This document shows positions 48,841-59,058 of a stretch of 64,000 nt of DNA, in pieces. Made by a program: the position numbers and the translations under genes. The stretch is from Acinetobacter lwoffii. Its GTDB lineage: Bacteria; Pseudomonadota; Gammaproteobacteria; Pseudomonadales; Moraxellaceae. Location of the stretch: NCBI RefSeq assembly GCF_019343495.1, contig NZ_CP072549.1, positions 1,488,001 to 1,552,000 on the forward strand. Reading direction: 5' to 3'. The notes under the pieces were generated by a model. The model was not told the origin of the DNA. It saw only the letters and a list, made by a program, of their open reading frames with translations, and did no database searches. Position 1 is the first letter of the stretch. Each line of letters opens with the position of its first letter.

Positions 48841-48933
48841 GAGATCTTCCTTTTTAAACTACTCATGCAGGATCACTGCATGAGCACTTGGTTTTTAACT
48901 ATGAATTAGTTTGGGCTTATAGTAATCGAAAGA

Positions 48934-51069
48934 TTACTCGTCGTCACCTTTTTTACCGCCAGACTGGAATTTAGAAATGATGCCTTCAGCCACGTTACGT
49001 GGAGTTTCAGCATATTTAGCAAATTCCATAGAGTATGTTGCACGGCCTTGAGACATAGAACGCATTTGAGTCGCGTAACCAAACATCTCAGCAAGTGGAA
49101 CCTCAGCTTTAATTGCTTTAGTACCACCAGGCAAGTCATCCATACCTTGAACCATACCACGACGACGGTTTAAGTCACCCATGATATCGCCCATGTAGTC
49201 TTCTGGAGTTTCTACTTCAACTTTCATGATAGGTTCAAGAAGAACAGGATCTGCTTTCATGAAACCGTCACGGAAGGCATAAGAACCAGCCATCTTGAAC
49301 GATAATTCGTCCGAATCGACATCGTGGTAAGAACCGTCAAACAATGTAGCTTTAATGCCAACTACTGGGTAACCAGCAAGGACACCATTCTTCATACGCT
49401 CTTGGATACCTTTATCCACAGCACCGAAGAATTCTTTAGGAACTACACCACCAACAACTTCTTCAACGAACTCGTAGTCTTTACCAGCATCAGCATCCAT
49501 TGGCTCTAAACGTACGTATACGTGACCAAATTTACCTTTACCACCAGTTTGACGAACGAATTTACCTTCTTGCTCAACTGACTTTTTGATCGTTTCACGG
49601 TAAGAAACCATTGGTTTACCAATGTTTGCTTCAACACCGAATTCACGCTTCATACGGTCAACAATAATGTCAAGGTGAAGTTCACCCATACCAGCGATGA
49701 TTGTTTGACCTGACTCTTCATCAGTACGAACGCGGAATGATGGATCTTCCTTAGCCAAACGACCTAAAGCAATTGACATTTTTTCTTGGTCAGCTTTAGT
49801 TTTTGGTTCAACAGCCAATGCAATTACTGGCTCTGGGAATTCCATACGCTCAAGTGTGATGACATTTTTCTCATCACAAAGTGTATCACCTGTAGTTACG
49901 TCTTTAAGACCTACACACGCAGCGATATCACCCGCACGAATTTCTTCAACGTCTTGACGATCGTTCGCGTGCATTTGCACGATACGGCCGATACGTTCAC
50001 GTTTAGATTTAACTGGGTTATAAACAGAATCACCTTGTTTAAGAACACCAGAGTAAACACGTACGAAAGTTAAGTTACCTACGAATTTGTCGTTCATGAT
50101 TTTGAACGCAAGTGCAGAGAACGGAGCTTCGTCAGATGCTTCACGAATCGCTTTAGTTTCAGCCTTATCGTCAAGAACACCTTCAATCGCTTTAACTTCT
50201 GTAGGCGACGGTAAGAATTCAATTACTGCGTCCAACATACGTTGAACACCTTTGTTTTTGAATGCTGTACCACAAAGCATTGGTTGAATTTGACAAGCCA
50301 AAGTTTGGACACGTAGACCAGCAACGATTTGTTCTTTAGTCAAATCGCCATTGTTCAGGTATTCATCCATTAACTCTTCAGAAGCTTCAGCAGCAGCTTC
50401 AACCATGTTTGTACGCCATTCTTCAGCAGTTTCTTGAAGTTCAGCCGGGATTTCACCGTATTCAAACTTCATACCTTGTGAAGCTTCGTCCCAAATGATC
50501 GCTTTCATTTCGATCAAGTCGATTACGCCTTGGAAGTTTTCTTCAGCGCCAACAGGGATTACTACAGGTACTGGAGATGCACCTAAACGTGTTTTCATTT
50601 GTTCAACAACACGGAAGAAGTTGGCACCAGTACGGTCCATCTTGTTCACGAATGCTAAACGAGGCACTTGGTATTTGTTCGCTTGACGCCATACAGTTTC
50701 AGACTGAGGTTGTACACCACCTACAGCACAGTAAACCATACACGCACCATCAAGAACACGCATAGAACGTTCAACTTCAATTGTGAAGTCAACGTGTCCC
50801 GGTGTATCAATTACGTTGATACGGTGTTCAGGGAACTGTTTAGACATACCTGACCAGAATGTAGTCGTAGCAGCAGAAGTAATGGTAATACCACGTTCTT
50901 GCTCTTGCTCCATCCAGTCCATTGTTGCTGCACCATCGTGTACTTCACCAATTTTGTGAGATACACCTGTGTAGAACAAAATACGTTCTGTAGTTGTGGT
51001 TTTACCCGCATCAATGTGCGCAGAAATACCAATGTTACGATAACGAGAAATTGGGGTTTGACGTGCCAT
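48934..51069 (-). CDS. fusA: Elongation factor G
   Basis: EF-G drives ribosomal translocation. The 711-residue protein begins at ATG 51069 ([36 protein letters not shown]1 AHIDAGKTT), with G3 DTPGHVDFT and G4 NKMDR, then domains II-V ([23 protein letters not shown]). A start at 51123 would add 18 residues without support. It lies third in the str operon, between rpsG and tuf. The C-terminus ends in [11 protein letters not shown]. Confidence 0.97.
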   Translation of the reverse strand: MARQTPISRYRNIGISAHIDAGKTTTTERILFYTGVSHKIGEVHDGAATMDWMEQEQERGITITSAATTTFWSGMSKQFPEHRINVIDTPGHVDFTIEVERSMRVLDGACMVYCAVGGVQPQSETVWRQANKYQVPRLAFVNKMDRTGANFFRVVEQMKTRLGASPVPVVIPVGAEENFQGVIDLIEMKAIIWDEASQGMKFEYGEIPAELQETAEEWRTNMVEAAAEASEELMDEYLNNGDLTKEQIVAGLRVQTLACQIQPMLCGTAFKNKGVQRMLDAVIEFLPSPTEVKAIEGVLDDKAETKAIREASDEAPFSALAFKIMNDKFVGNLTFVRVYSGVLKQGDSVYNPVKSKRERIGRIVQMHANDRQDVEEIRAGDIAACVGLKDVTTGDTLCDEKNVITLERMEFPEPVIALAVEPKTKADQEKMSIALGRLAKEDPSFRVRTDEESGQTIIAGMGELHLDIIVDRMKREFGVEANIGKPMVSYRETIKKSVEQEGKFVRQTGGKGKFGHVYVRLEPMDADAGKDYEFVEEVVGGVVPKEFFGAVDKGIQERMKNGVLAGYPVVGIKATLFDGSYHDVDSDELSFKMAGSYAFRDGFMKADPVLLEPIMKVEVETPEDYMGDIMGDLNRRRGMVQGMDDLPGGTKAIKAEVPLAEMFGYATQMRSMSQGRATYSMEFAKYAETPRNVAEGIISKFQSGGKKGDDE

Positions 51070-51197
51070 GATTTCTAGCATTCCTAAATTTTGTTGTTTA
51101 AAACAGGACGCTTTAAGCTGCATAGCAACTTAAAGCGCTTTGGTGACAGAACCATGACGGTCTTGTCACCCTCCTGAATAGGGCCTGTTTTATCTGC
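51070..51197 (-). promoter_or_regulatory. Folded spacer between rpsG and fusA
   Basis: Two strong inverted repeats lie in the 128-base spacer: CGCTTTAAG/CTTAAAGCG (51109-51117 with 51129-51137) with an inner TGC/GCA, and GGTGACA/TGTCACC (51142-51148 with 51164-51170) with inner ACC/GGT. They may shield the fusA ribosome site or bind a ribosomal protein. There is no T run, so they are not simple terminators. Confidence 0.45.
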
Positions 51198-51668
51198 TTA
51201 GAAACGGTAGTGAGAGAATGCTTTGTTGGCTTCAGCCATACGGTGCACATCTTCACGTTTCTTAACCGCAGCGCCTTTGCCTTCAGATGCATCAAGCAAC
51301 TCGCCAGCAAGACGTAAAGCCATAGTTTTTTCAGAACGCTTAGCAGCAGCATCTACTAACCAACGCATCGCTAGAGCAGTACGACGGGATGGGCGTACTT
51401 CCATAGGAACTTGGTATGTAGCACCACCAACACGGCGTGCTTTTACTTCGACCATAGGACGAACTTTTTCAAGAGTAGTCTCGAAAAATTCAACTGGGTC
51501 TACTTTAGATTTTTCTTGAACGCGGTCTAAAGCACCGTAAACGATACTTTCAGCAATAGATTTTTTACCATCTTGCATTACGTGGTTCATGAATTTAGCG
51601 ATTGTTTGGCTGCTGAACTTAGGATCCGGAAGGATTTCACGAGCAGCGACTACGCGACGTCTTGGCAT
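51198..51668 (-). CDS. rpsG: 30S ribosomal protein S7
   Basis: S7 organises the 3' domain of 16S rRNA and represses its operon in E. coli. The 156-residue protein begins [20 protein letters not shown] and has [23 protein letters not shown] and [18 protein letters not shown], the RNA-binding arms. It is preceded by a 180-base spacer with a hairpin. Length is normal. Confidence 0.98.
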   Translation of the reverse strand: MPRRRVVAAREILPDPKFSSQTIAKFMNHVMQDGKKSIAESIVYGALDRVQEKSKVDPVEFFETTLEKVRPMVEVKARRVGGATYQVPMEVRPSRRTALAMRWLVDAAAKRSEKTMALRLAGELLDASEGKGAAVKKREDVHRMAEANKAFSHYRF

Positions 51669-51686
51669 TTTAAACTACCTATAAAG

Positions 51687-51727
51687 ATGACACTTCAGGT
51701 TTATCCAGCATGAGTACAAAGTGTCAT
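51687..51727 (-). promoter_or_regulatory. Hairpin just before rpsG, possible S7 autoregulation site
   Basis: ATGACACTT and AAGTGTCAT (51687-51695 with 51719-51727) form a 9-bp stem that ends about 18 bases before the rpsG start, in a 180-base rpsL-rpsG spacer. E. coli S7 represses translation by binding the rpsL-rpsG spacer; similarity here is positional only. Confidence 0.4.
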
Positions 51728-51848
51728 GTACTACTCGCTGGCCTTACTATACGTCGCTTGGAATTTTCACAAAATTAATGCAGAAATCAGACAAGCGAGA
51801 CGATAAAGGATTGCGGTTCTACGTTCTTAAAATTTAATTCTTAACGAA

Positions 51849-52223
51849 TTATTTTTTAGGACGTTTAGTACCGTATTTAGAACGAGACTGGTTACGATCT
51901 TTAACACCAGCACAGTCTAAAGAACCACGAACGGTATGGTAACGTACACCTGGTAAGTCTTTAACACGACCACCACGGATAAGAACAACACTGTGCTCTT
52001 GTAGGTTATGGCCTTCACCACCGATGTAGCTAGAAACTTCGAAACCTGAAGTTAAGCGAACACGGCAAACTTTACGCATTGCTGAGTTAGGTTTTTTAGG
52101 TGTAGTTGTGTAAACACGTGTACAAACACCACGGCGCTGTGGACAAGCCTTCAACGCAGGAACTTTAGATTTTTCAACTAAAGTCGTACGACCCTTGCGG
52201 ATCAACTGATTTGTTGTTGCCAT
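51849..52223 (-). CDS. rpsL: 30S ribosomal protein S12
   Basis: S12 lies at the decoding centre. The 124-residue protein has the conserved [13 protein letters not shown] and [18 protein letters not shown] segments. The lysines in these two segments, where streptomycin-resistance changes usually occur, are the ordinary ones. GGGAG precedes the ATG. It is the first gene of the str operon, with a clear promoter upstream. Confidence 0.98.
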   Translation of the reverse strand: MATTNQLIRKGRTTLVEKSKVPALKACPQRRGVCTRVYTTTPKKPNSAMRKVCRVRLTSGFEVSSYIGGEGHNLQEHSVVLIRGGRVKDLPGVRYHTVRGSLDCAGVKDRNQSRSKYGTKRPKK

Positions 52224-52282
52224 TTGGCAATTCTCCCGTTAATAAAAAGCCCCAAAAAACTACTACTTTTTGAGGGCATGCA

Positions 52283-52311
52283 ATTGTAATTCAAGATGCA
52301 AAATTGGTCAA
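52283..52311 (-). promoter_or_regulatory. Sigma70 promoter of the str operon
   Basis: On the minus strand TTGACC (52306-52311) and TACAAT (52283-52288) are separated by 17 bases, about 60 bases before the rpsL ATG. Both boxes are near consensus. Confidence 0.7.
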
Positions 52312-52323
52312 CCTACTCAAGCC

Positions 52324-52354
52324 AAGCAAATGCCGTTTCTCACGACATTTGCTT
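52324..52354. terminator. Hairpin between the EcsC-family gene and the str promoter
   Basis: AAGCAAATG pairs with CATTTGCTT (52324-52332 with 52346-52354), with an inner CGT/ACG. There is no T run on the minus strand, so it would end EcsC-gene transcripts only weakly. Confidence 0.45.
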
Positions 52355-52379
52355 GCTTTTATTTACCTTCAAAATTCGC

Positions 52380-53864
52380 TTATTTTTTTGAATTTTTACC
52401 AGCTTTTTTGGTCACGTCTTGAGCTTCAGATTTAGTTTCCGAGTTTTCTTGATCCTCTGCACCCTGCTGTGAAGTCTCTGTAGCAGCTTCCGCCTCGTCA
52501 GCAGCTTCTGGATGCAGTTCAGCTTCGATTTCCGGATCAAATGAAGTTTTGGATAAAGCCGGTTGTTGCGACTGCTTATCTACCGCAGGTTCAACCAACT
52601 CATCGTTGAGTGCCTCCAGCCCTTTACTCACCTTTTCATCTTTCTTCACTTCTGCTTCTTCAGAGCTTAGATCATTCTGCTCTTTTTTGACCAGCTTGAC
52701 TTGGGTAATCGTGTTATTGCCTTCAATCGCAATATCTTTATCCATGATCGGCTTATCTTTCGCAGGCTCAACGTCGTGAGAGGCACCATTTAGGAGTTTC
52801 GGAGTTGCCTGTTGTAACAAACTGACTGCTTTTTCATAGGCAGCATAAGGAGACAATTGCGAATCCTGATGCTGAACCAGGTATTGGCGTGCATGTGAGA
52901 ATGCTTCTTGAGCTTTCTGATTTACATCCTCGACAAAACGGTGGCTATATACTGCACCAATACCTGCACTTGCCAGAGGCGTTAGTTTGGTTAATCGCTC
53001 CAGAATCGAAATTTTTGGCAGATGATTCATCCATTCCCATTTAGCCTCTCCCTCATGACGACTTAGCCATTGTTTGATAGCGCTGACATCATTATCAGAA
53101 CCTAGCATGGCTTGTAGCTGGGAGATATCATGAGTTTTAAGGGTATTACTTAACGCTTTTAAACCCAATAACAAGGTTTGCTTTTCTGCAATCAGGCTCA
53201 GGTCGATCTGTCTAAAGATATGCTGGACGATTTCCTGATCATCTTCTTTGCTCAGGTCAAAACCATAAGAGCGACCGACTTGATAAATGGTACGCAACGC
53301 CATCAGTAAAGAAGCGGGAATATCAATCGCGGTGCCAAGCATCCCTGAAGCACCACTCACTGCACCCTGAACCGTCGCAATCCATTTGTTTTGTTCACCT
53401 AAAGCCTGTGAAATTCGCTTGGATCGGTCGACGTCCTGAGTCAATTCTTCTAAATCTTTCGCTCCAGCTTCATTCAGAATGGCATCAACCGAACTGGTTT
53501 GATTACTAAATTGATTCAGACGCTCATAAAAGTAGTTAGACACTTTTTCGGTTAAGTCTGGAGAAACAAAATGCGCGACATTATTCACGGTATTAAAGCG
53601 GCGCCCGAGAAGTTGACGAGAGACATTTGGAAGATGCTCGCGAAGCATTTGCTGAGGATTATCATATTTTTTAGCTGAAAAAGCGCTTTTCGTCTTCGCC
53701 GAACCGTCAATCACCTGATCGGAGTTAGAAGGCTTCAGCGCTTTAGTCACCGAATCCGGCGCAACATGATTCAACAAATCCAATCCGGTTGAACTGAACT
53801 TTTTCGCCACTCCAAAGGCATTCGAAATCAGACCATTAGATTGTTTATTATTAGCATTTACCAT
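52380..53864 (-). CDS. EcsC-family protein with charged C-terminal tail
   Basis: This 494-residue protein carries an EcsC domain (about 150-345): TVQGAVSGASGMLGTAIDIPASLLMALRTIYQVGRSYGFDLS, QIDLSLIAEKQTLLLGLKAL and LTPLASAGIGAVYSHRFVEDV, which look like membrane-associated amphipathic helices. The last 120 residues are highly charged (Glu, Lys, Ala) and probably disordered. The function of EcsC proteins is not well known; one Bacillus member is linked to an ABC exporter, but no ABC genes are here. It is divergent from fabB and upstream of the str operon with a weak hairpin between. Confidence 0.7.
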   Translation of the reverse strand: MVNANNKQSNGLISNAFGVAKKFSSTGLDLLNHVAPDSVTKALKPSNSDQVIDGSAKTKSAFSAKKYDNPQQMLREHLPNVSRQLLGRRFNTVNNVAHFVSPDLTEKVSNYFYERLNQFSNQTSSVDAILNEAGAKDLEELTQDVDRSKRISQALGEQNKWIATVQGAVSGASGMLGTAIDIPASLLMALRTIYQVGRSYGFDLSKEDDQEIVQHIFRQIDLSLIAEKQTLLLGLKALSNTLKTHDISQLQAMLGSDNDVSAIKQWLSRHEGEAKWEWMNHLPKISILERLTKLTPLASAGIGAVYSHRFVEDVNQKAQEAFSHARQYLVQHQDSQLSPYAAYEKAVSLLQQATPKLLNGASHDVEPAKDKPIMDKDIAIEGNNTITQVKLVKKEQNDLSSEEAEVKKDEKVSKGLEALNDELVEPAVDKQSQQPALSKTSFDPEIEAELHPEAADEAEAATETSQQGAEDQENSETKSEAQDVTKKAGKNSKK

Positions 53865-54136
53865 TTTTTACCTCAGCATTCATGTGCTTGTATTTGGTAT
53901 AAATACTAGGTGTAGTCAGCGTTTATCTCAACTTTATTCTGTTTCATTTAGTAAAACCTCTACATGCCGACTCACAAACTCAACCGACTGTCACACGGCA
54001 TAACATTTGCCATAAGATTTCAAAAGTCTTTCTGCTATCATGTTCCCCATCATGAAATAAGGCTAAGCGCTGGATTGGGCGATTTTAAAACCCAGATATC
54101 TGCGCTGAGCATAGAGCAAACTATAAGGATCTGTAG

Positions 54137-55366
54137 ATGAAACGTGTTGTCATCACTGGCATGGGTATTAACTCGTGTATTGGTAATACATTAGAGGATG
54201 TAAACCATTCTTTACAAAACGGGATTTCAGGAACACGTTTTAATCCGACTTATGCTGAACTCAATTTCAAAAGTCATGTCAGTGCTGCAGCCGAGCAGGA
54301 TTTTGATGGGATCGACCGCAAACTGAAACGCTTTATGGGTGTATGTGCGATGTATGCATATAACTCAGCTCTTGCTGCGGTTGAACATGCAGGTTTAAAG
54401 GTTGAAGACCTAGCTGGCAACCCACGCTATGGTATCGCGGGTGGTTCAGGTGGCGGTTCAACTGCTTCCGTTATTGAAATGAACGAATTATTGCAAACCA
54501 AAGGTGCGCGTAAAGTCGGTCCTTTCTTTGTACCACGTAATATGACCAACACCATTACGGCTAACGTTGGCGTTGCATTCAAATTACAAGGTGTGGCGCA
54601 TACTATTACCAGCGCATGTGCAACCTCTGCGGATGCGATTGGTTATGCCTACAACCTGATTCAACTCGGCAAACAAGATTTAATGCTGGCGGGTGGCGGT
54701 GAAGAAGATCACTGGTCACAAAGCTTGTTGTTTGATGCGATGGGCGCACTTTGCTCTAAATACAATGACAGCCCTGAAACAGCATCACGCCCTTATTCTG
54801 CAGACCGTGACGGTTTCGTGATTGCCGGTGGTGGTGGTTTTGTGATCCTTGAGTCTTTGGAACATGCGAAAGCGCGTGGCGCAAATATCTTAGCTGAAGT
54901 GGTTGGTTATGCTGCAAACAGTGATGGTGCTGATATGGTTGCACCATCTGGTGAAGGTGCAACACGTTGCGTACTGATGGCTTTAGAAGAAGCAAAGCAA
55001 CACGGTGTCGATAAAATTGACTATGTAAATACACATGGTACTTCTACTCCAGCGGGCGACATCACAGAACTTAAAGCAATGGAACGTGCTTTCGGTGAAG
55101 GTCAGGTTCCTCCATTAAGCTCAACCAAATCAATGACGGGTCACAGTCTGGGTGCTGCTGGTGTTCAGGAAGCGATTTATTCGGTTCTGATGATGCAAAA
55201 TGACTTTATTGCGCCAAACATCAACGTGACCGAGCTGGATGAAGGCGCGAAACCGTTTGATATCGTGCTTGAAAAACGTGACGCAAAATTGAATACTGTG
55301 ATGAGTAACAGTTTCGGTTTCGGCGGCGTAAATGCTTGTCTCATTTTCAAAAAGTGGGAAGGCTAA
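54137..55366 (+). CDS. fabB: Beta-ketoacyl-ACP synthase I (FabB type)
   Basis: FabB condenses malonyl-ACP with acyl-ACP, elongating unsaturated precursors. The 409-residue thiolase-fold protein has the active Cys161 (TSACATS), His300 (NTHGTST), Lys331 and His336 (KSMTGHSLGAAG), and NSFGFGGVNA near the end. AAGGA lies before the ATG. fabA is not adjacent. It is followed by hemJ after 23 bases on the same strand. FabF-like synthases share this fold, but the sequence around the active site reads as FabB. Confidence 0.93.
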   Translation: MKRVVITGMGINSCIGNTLEDVNHSLQNGISGTRFNPTYAELNFKSHVSAAAEQDFDGIDRKLKRFMGVCAMYAYNSALAAVEHAGLKVEDLAGNPRYGIAGGSGGGSTASVIEMNELLQTKGARKVGPFFVPRNMTNTITANVGVAFKLQGVAHTITSACATSADAIGYAYNLIQLGKQDLMLAGGGEEDHWSQSLLFDAMGALCSKYNDSPETASRPYSADRDGFVIAGGGGFVILESLEHAKARGANILAEVVGYAANSDGADMVAPSGEGATRCVLMALEEAKQHGVDKIDYVNTHGTSTPAGDITELKAMERAFGEGQVPPLSSTKSMTGHSLGAAGVQEAIYSVLMMQNDFIAPNINVTELDEGAKPFDIVLEKRDAKLNTVMSNSFGFGGVNACLIFKKWEG

Positions 55367-55389
55367 GCTGCCCAATTTAGGGTGACTTG

Positions 55390-55842
55390 ATGGATGCTCC
55401 TTCTGATGCTTTCTTGTGGGTAAAAGCATTACATATTATTGCAGTGGTTTGCTGGTTCGCGGCTTTGTTCTACTTGCCACGGCTGTATGTTTACCATGCC
55501 ATGAGCGAAGATGCCGTCAGTCATCAACGCTTTGAAGTCATGGAACGTAAGCTGTACCGTGGCATCATGTGGCCAGCCATGTTGGCTACCTTGATTACGG
55601 CGCACTTTTTGGTGGATTGGGGTGATGCAACGCGTCACTATCATGAAGCCTTATGGTTTTACCTTAAAGTCGGCCTGGTCGGCTTATTGGTGATTTACCA
55701 TCTGGTGTGTGGTTATTACCGCAAGAAGCTGATTGATAATGCACATTACAAGTCACACAAGTTTTGGCGTTATTTTAATGAGATGCCAACCCTGATCTTA
55801 TTTGCAGTGGTGATTTTAGTCGTAGTTAAACCTACTTTCTAA
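55390..55842 (+). CDS. hemJ: Protoporphyrinogen oxidase HemJ
   Basis: HemJ (UPF0093) is the membrane protoporphyrinogen IX oxidase of many bacteria, one of the last steps of haem synthesis. The protein has 150 residues from ATG 55390; a TTG at 55387 adds one. Four membrane helices are seen (about 9-30, 55-74, 82-104, 125-147). The haem-binding His in ALHIIAVVCWFAALFYLPRL and the conserved LKVGLVGLLVIYH segment fit. It is cotranscribed with fabB. AGGGTG lies before the ATG. Confidence 0.9.
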   Translation: MDAPSDAFLWVKALHIIAVVCWFAALFYLPRLYVYHAMSEDAVSHQRFEVMERKLYRGIMWPAMLATLITAHFLVDWGDATRHYHEALWFYLKVGLVGLLVIYHLVCGYYRKKLIDNAHYKSHKFWRYFNEMPTLILFAVVILVVVKPTF

Positions 55843-55856
55843 TTCACCTGCACAAT

Positions 55857-55888
55857 AAAAAAATCCCCGATCAGTCGGGGATTTTTTT
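55857..55888. terminator. Bidirectional terminator between hemJ and cycA
   Basis: AAAAAAATCCCCGA pairs with TCGGGGATTTTTTT around TCAG, between convergent genes. Confidence 0.85.
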
Positions 55889-55900
55889 ATGTCTGAATAT

Positions 55901-57328
55901 TTAAGGATTACCACGCTGACGCATACGTGGCTTATACAGCAGACGATAGGTCACTGCCAGAATAATCAACCATAAAGGACTGATCATCAGAGCCTTTAAG
56001 GTATCGGGTTCCAGACTTAAAATAATCAAGGCGAATAACAGGAATGCTAATACCACATAAGACATCCATACTCCACCCGGCATTTTAAAGGTCGAAGCCA
56101 CATGTTTTTGCGGTTGCTGCTTACGGTAACGAATGTAGCACACCATGATGATGCTCCAGATACTAATAAACAGGATCACACACAGCGAACTTGCCAGAGT
56201 AAAAGCTTCCATGGTATTTGGTACAAAATACTGAAATGCTGCCCCTAACATAATAAAAGCACAGGAGAAAAATAACCCTGTGGCTGGTACTGCCCGACTA
56301 GATAACCGCGCTAAAGCTTGAGGCGCCTGTCCATCACGTGCCAAACCAAACAACATACGACTGGTCGAGAATACACCACTGTTCATAGAGGACATCACAG
56401 ACGACAACACCACCAGGTTCATGATAATGGCTGAAGTTGGAATACCGGCATACAGGAACAAACTCACAAAAGGACTTTGATCCGCAGGAATCAGATGCCA
56501 CGGTGTGACCGACATGATCATCAGCAATGACAATACATAGAACAGAATGATCCGCGTAGGAATGGCGTTGACCGCTTTGGGTAAATTCTTTTCCGGATCT
56601 TTGGTTTCTGCCGCCATCGTACCGAGCAGTTCCACCCCGACAAAGGCAAACATGGCAATCTGGAAGCCTGCCAGAAAACCAGTAAAGCCTTTGGGAAATA
56701 AGCCACCATGCGCCCAGACATTACTAAAGCTGGCGACGGCACCACTCGGTGCCTGAAAACCGCTAAACACCATATAACCACCGACAAAGATCAAACCAAG
56801 AATGGCTAAAATCTTGATTAGTGCGAACCAGAATTCAATCTCACCAAACAGTTTTACCGTGACCAAGTTAATCGCGAGAATAAACAGCACACAACCCACA
56901 CTAATCATGGCCTGCCCCATCGGGGTAAAGGCCATGCCTTCAGGCAGCCAGAAACTCAAATAGTTAATAATCGCCGCGAGATCAGCAATCCCTACCAGCA
57001 CCCAACCCAGCCAGTACGACCAGCCAATATAATAGCCAGCACCCGGCCCGATCAGGTCATGGGCCATATCAATAAAGGATTTGTAATGCAGATTGGACAA
57101 CAGCATTTCACCCAACGCACGCATCAGGAAGAAGAACATGCCACCAATGATCATATAAATGATCAAAATTGAAGGGCCTGCCAGGGAGATGGTTTTTCCC
57201 GATCCCATAAACAGGCCGGTACCGATACAGCCACCAATGGCGATTAACTGCAAATGTCGGTTAGAGAGTTTTCGTTGCAACTCATGCGGCGACGATTTTA
57301 CGTCTTCTGTGCCCGGGGTGGTTTTCAT
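55901..57328 (-). CDS. cycA: Amino acid permease, likely D-serine/D-alanine/glycine transporter
   Basis: This is a 475-residue APC-family (AAT subfamily) permease with twelve membrane helices. The start HLQLIAIGGCIGTGLFMGSGKTISLAGPSI is the substrate-binding first helix, and IDMAHDLIGPGAGYYIGWSYWLGWV is the second family motif. It most resembles CycA for D-alanine, D-serine and glycine. Linkage with an alanine racemase and dadA supports alanine uptake. AAGGA stands before the ATG. It ends the cluster and converges with hemJ. Confidence 0.86.
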   Translation of the reverse strand: MKTTPGTEDVKSSPHELQRKLSNRHLQLIAIGGCIGTGLFMGSGKTISLAGPSILIIYMIIGGMFFFLMRALGEMLLSNLHYKSFIDMAHDLIGPGAGYYIGWSYWLGWVLVGIADLAAIINYLSFWLPEGMAFTPMGQAMISVGCVLFILAINLVTVKLFGEIEFWFALIKILAILGLIFVGGYMVFSGFQAPSGAVASFSNVWAHGGLFPKGFTGFLAGFQIAMFAFVGVELLGTMAAETKDPEKNLPKAVNAIPTRIILFYVLSLLMIMSVTPWHLIPADQSPFVSLFLYAGIPTSAIIMNLVVLSSVMSSMNSGVFSTSRMLFGLARDGQAPQALARLSSRAVPATGLFFSCAFIMLGAAFQYFVPNTMEAFTLASSLCVILFISIWSIIMVCYIRYRKQQPQKHVASTFKMPGGVWMSYVVLAFLLFALIILSLEPDTLKALMISPLWLIILAVTYRLLYKPRMRQRGNP

Positions 57329-57497
57329 TTTTACATCCTTTTTAATCTTTACAACAGCATCAAGCTGAATTTACAACGTTCAGTCCTCGAACGCTTATTA
57401 TGACATTTTCATACTTTTTACTGCGCTGTTCAGTGAGATTTACTGCACTAAAACGACTTAAATCATTGCATGGGAGATTTCAACATTAGAAATGAAA

Positions 57498-57863
57498 CTA
57501 AGCTTGAGCTGCAATGACTGCAATTTCAATCAGCCAGTCAGGGTTCACCAGATCCGCCTGAATCGTAGCACGTGCGGGTGTACTATGACCTTGCAGCCAT
57601 TCCACCCAAAGCTGGTTTACGGTAGCAAAATCATCCAGATGCTTGACAAATAATTGTGCAGAAAGCAGCTGGCTTTTATCGGTATTTGCCAGTGCAAGCA
57701 ATTCTTCAATTTTTGCAAAGACTTCCAGTGTTTGGCCGCGTACATCCAGATTCGTGCTATTTGGCACCTGACCTGACAGATAGACGGTTTGATGATGAAT
57801 CGTCACCGCACTCATGATTTGATTGCTGTTGAGTCGCTGAATGGCTGTATTGTCCTGTGTCAT
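57498..57863 (-). CDS. RidA-family protein in the alanine cluster
   Basis: RidA/YjgF proteins hydrolyse reactive imines or enamines made by PLP and flavin enzymes. The 121-residue protein has VYLSGQVPNS, the LARATIQADLVNP-type end (TPARATIQADLVNPDWLIEI) with the conserved Arg, and family length. Located between cycA and the racemase in an alanine operon where dadA makes iminopropionate, a detoxifying role for the 2-iminopropionate is a natural guess. AAGGA precedes the ATG. Confidence 0.87.
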   Translation of the reverse strand: MTQDNTAIQRLNSNQIMSAVTIHHQTVYLSGQVPNSTNLDVRGQTLEVFAKIEELLALANTDKSQLLSAQLFVKHLDDFATVNQLWVEWLQGHSTPARATIQADLVNPDWLIEIAVIAAQA

Positions 57864-57911
57864 GTTGATCTTCCTTGTTTGGGATATTTAAATAAAATTT
57901 AAATTAAAAAT

Positions 57912-59024
57912 TTAAGCGTCAATCTGGAAATGAACCCGAGCGGTCACCGCACACATCAGCTCATAGCCGATGGTGCCTGAACTGGCCGCCACTTCATCAA
58001 TCGGCAAAACCACACCTTGGGAAGATTGGCCCCAAAGTACCACTTCACTACCTATATCTGCGTGCGGCAGTGCAGTCAGATCTACCGCCAGCATATCCAT
58101 ACTGATTCGACCCAATGTGTGCGTTTTGATTGAATCTACCAGCACGGGTGTACCGGTCTCCGATAGTCGTTGATAACCATCGGCATAACCACAGGCCACA
58201 ATCCCGATCCGTATTTCCTGCGTGGCAATAAATTTGGAACCATAGCCAATGCTCTGACCTGACTGGATCATTTGAATGGCGATAATTTCACTGCGTAAGC
58301 TCATGCTCGGTTGCAGATTCCAGTCTTGAATCGTGTGTGTTGGATAATCTGGTGAACTGCCATACAGCATGATGCCGCTACGTACAATATCGGAATGAAG
58401 GGTTTGATGATGACGCAGAATGGCCGCACTGTTACTGAGTGAGATTTTACCCTCAAACCCCTGAATGGCCTGGCTAAAAATCAGGTTTTGATACTGAATC
58501 CCATCCTGTCCGAAACGCTGGCCATCTGCATCGGAGAAATGGGTCATATGCGTGATTGAACGGACATTATTTAGCTGGTGCAGCTCCTGCCAGATTTCTG
58601 CATATTGCTGTGGCTCGAAACCCAGACGGTTCATGCCGCTGTTCATTTTCAAGTACACATCAAACTGTGCATCCGGTGCTATTGCAGCAAACTGTTTTAG
58701 CCATTGCACTTGATGCGAGGAATGAATAGCAAAGCTCATTTCATGCTTGGCACATTCGAATAAATCCTCGAGAGCAAAAATACCTTCGAGCAACATTAGC
58801 GGCTTCTTGCATCCTAGTGCACGCAGCCGTTTGCCCTCTTCAATATCCAGAAAAGCAAAACCGTCCGCCCCGTGAAGTGCCGCATAGACCCGTTCAATCC
58901 CGTGCCCATAGGCATTGGCCTTGACCACGGCAAATACCTGACTATTGGGCATACATTGGCGCGCCACACTTAAATTATGCGCAAGCGCCTGTTGATGGAT
59001 AATTGCAGTAATCGGACGTGGCAT
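57912..59024 (-). CDS. dadX: Alanine racemase (catabolic, DadX-like)
   Basis: The PLP enzyme interconverts L- and D-alanine. The 370-residue protein has the PLP lysine in VVKANAYGHG (Lys35), the segment MNSGMNRLGF, SIGYGSKF with the second catalytic Tyr region, and the domain 2 end with AVTARVHF. Linkage with dadA marks it as the catabolic racemase, though it could be the only one in the cell (alr). AAGGAGG lies before the ATG. Part of the dadA-dadX-ridA-cycA cluster. Confidence 0.92.
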   Translation of the reverse strand: MPRPITAIIHQQALAHNLSVARQCMPNSQVFAVVKANAYGHGIERVYAALHGADGFAFLDIEEGKRLRALGCKKPLMLLEGIFALEDLFECAKHEMSFAIHSSHQVQWLKQFAAIAPDAQFDVYLKMNSGMNRLGFEPQQYAEIWQELHQLNNVRSITHMTHFSDADGQRFGQDGIQYQNLIFSQAIQGFEGKISLSNSAAILRHHQTLHSDIVRSGIMLYGSSPDYPTHTIQDWNLQPSMSLRSEIIAIQMIQSGQSIGYGSKFIATQEIRIGIVACGYADGYQRLSETGTPVLVDSIKTHTLGRISMDMLAVDLTALPHADIGSEVVLWGQSSQGVVLPIDEVAASSGTIGYELMCAVTARVHFQIDA

Positions 59025-59058
59025 ACATTCCTCCTTGAATATTCCGCCTCAGATGGCT

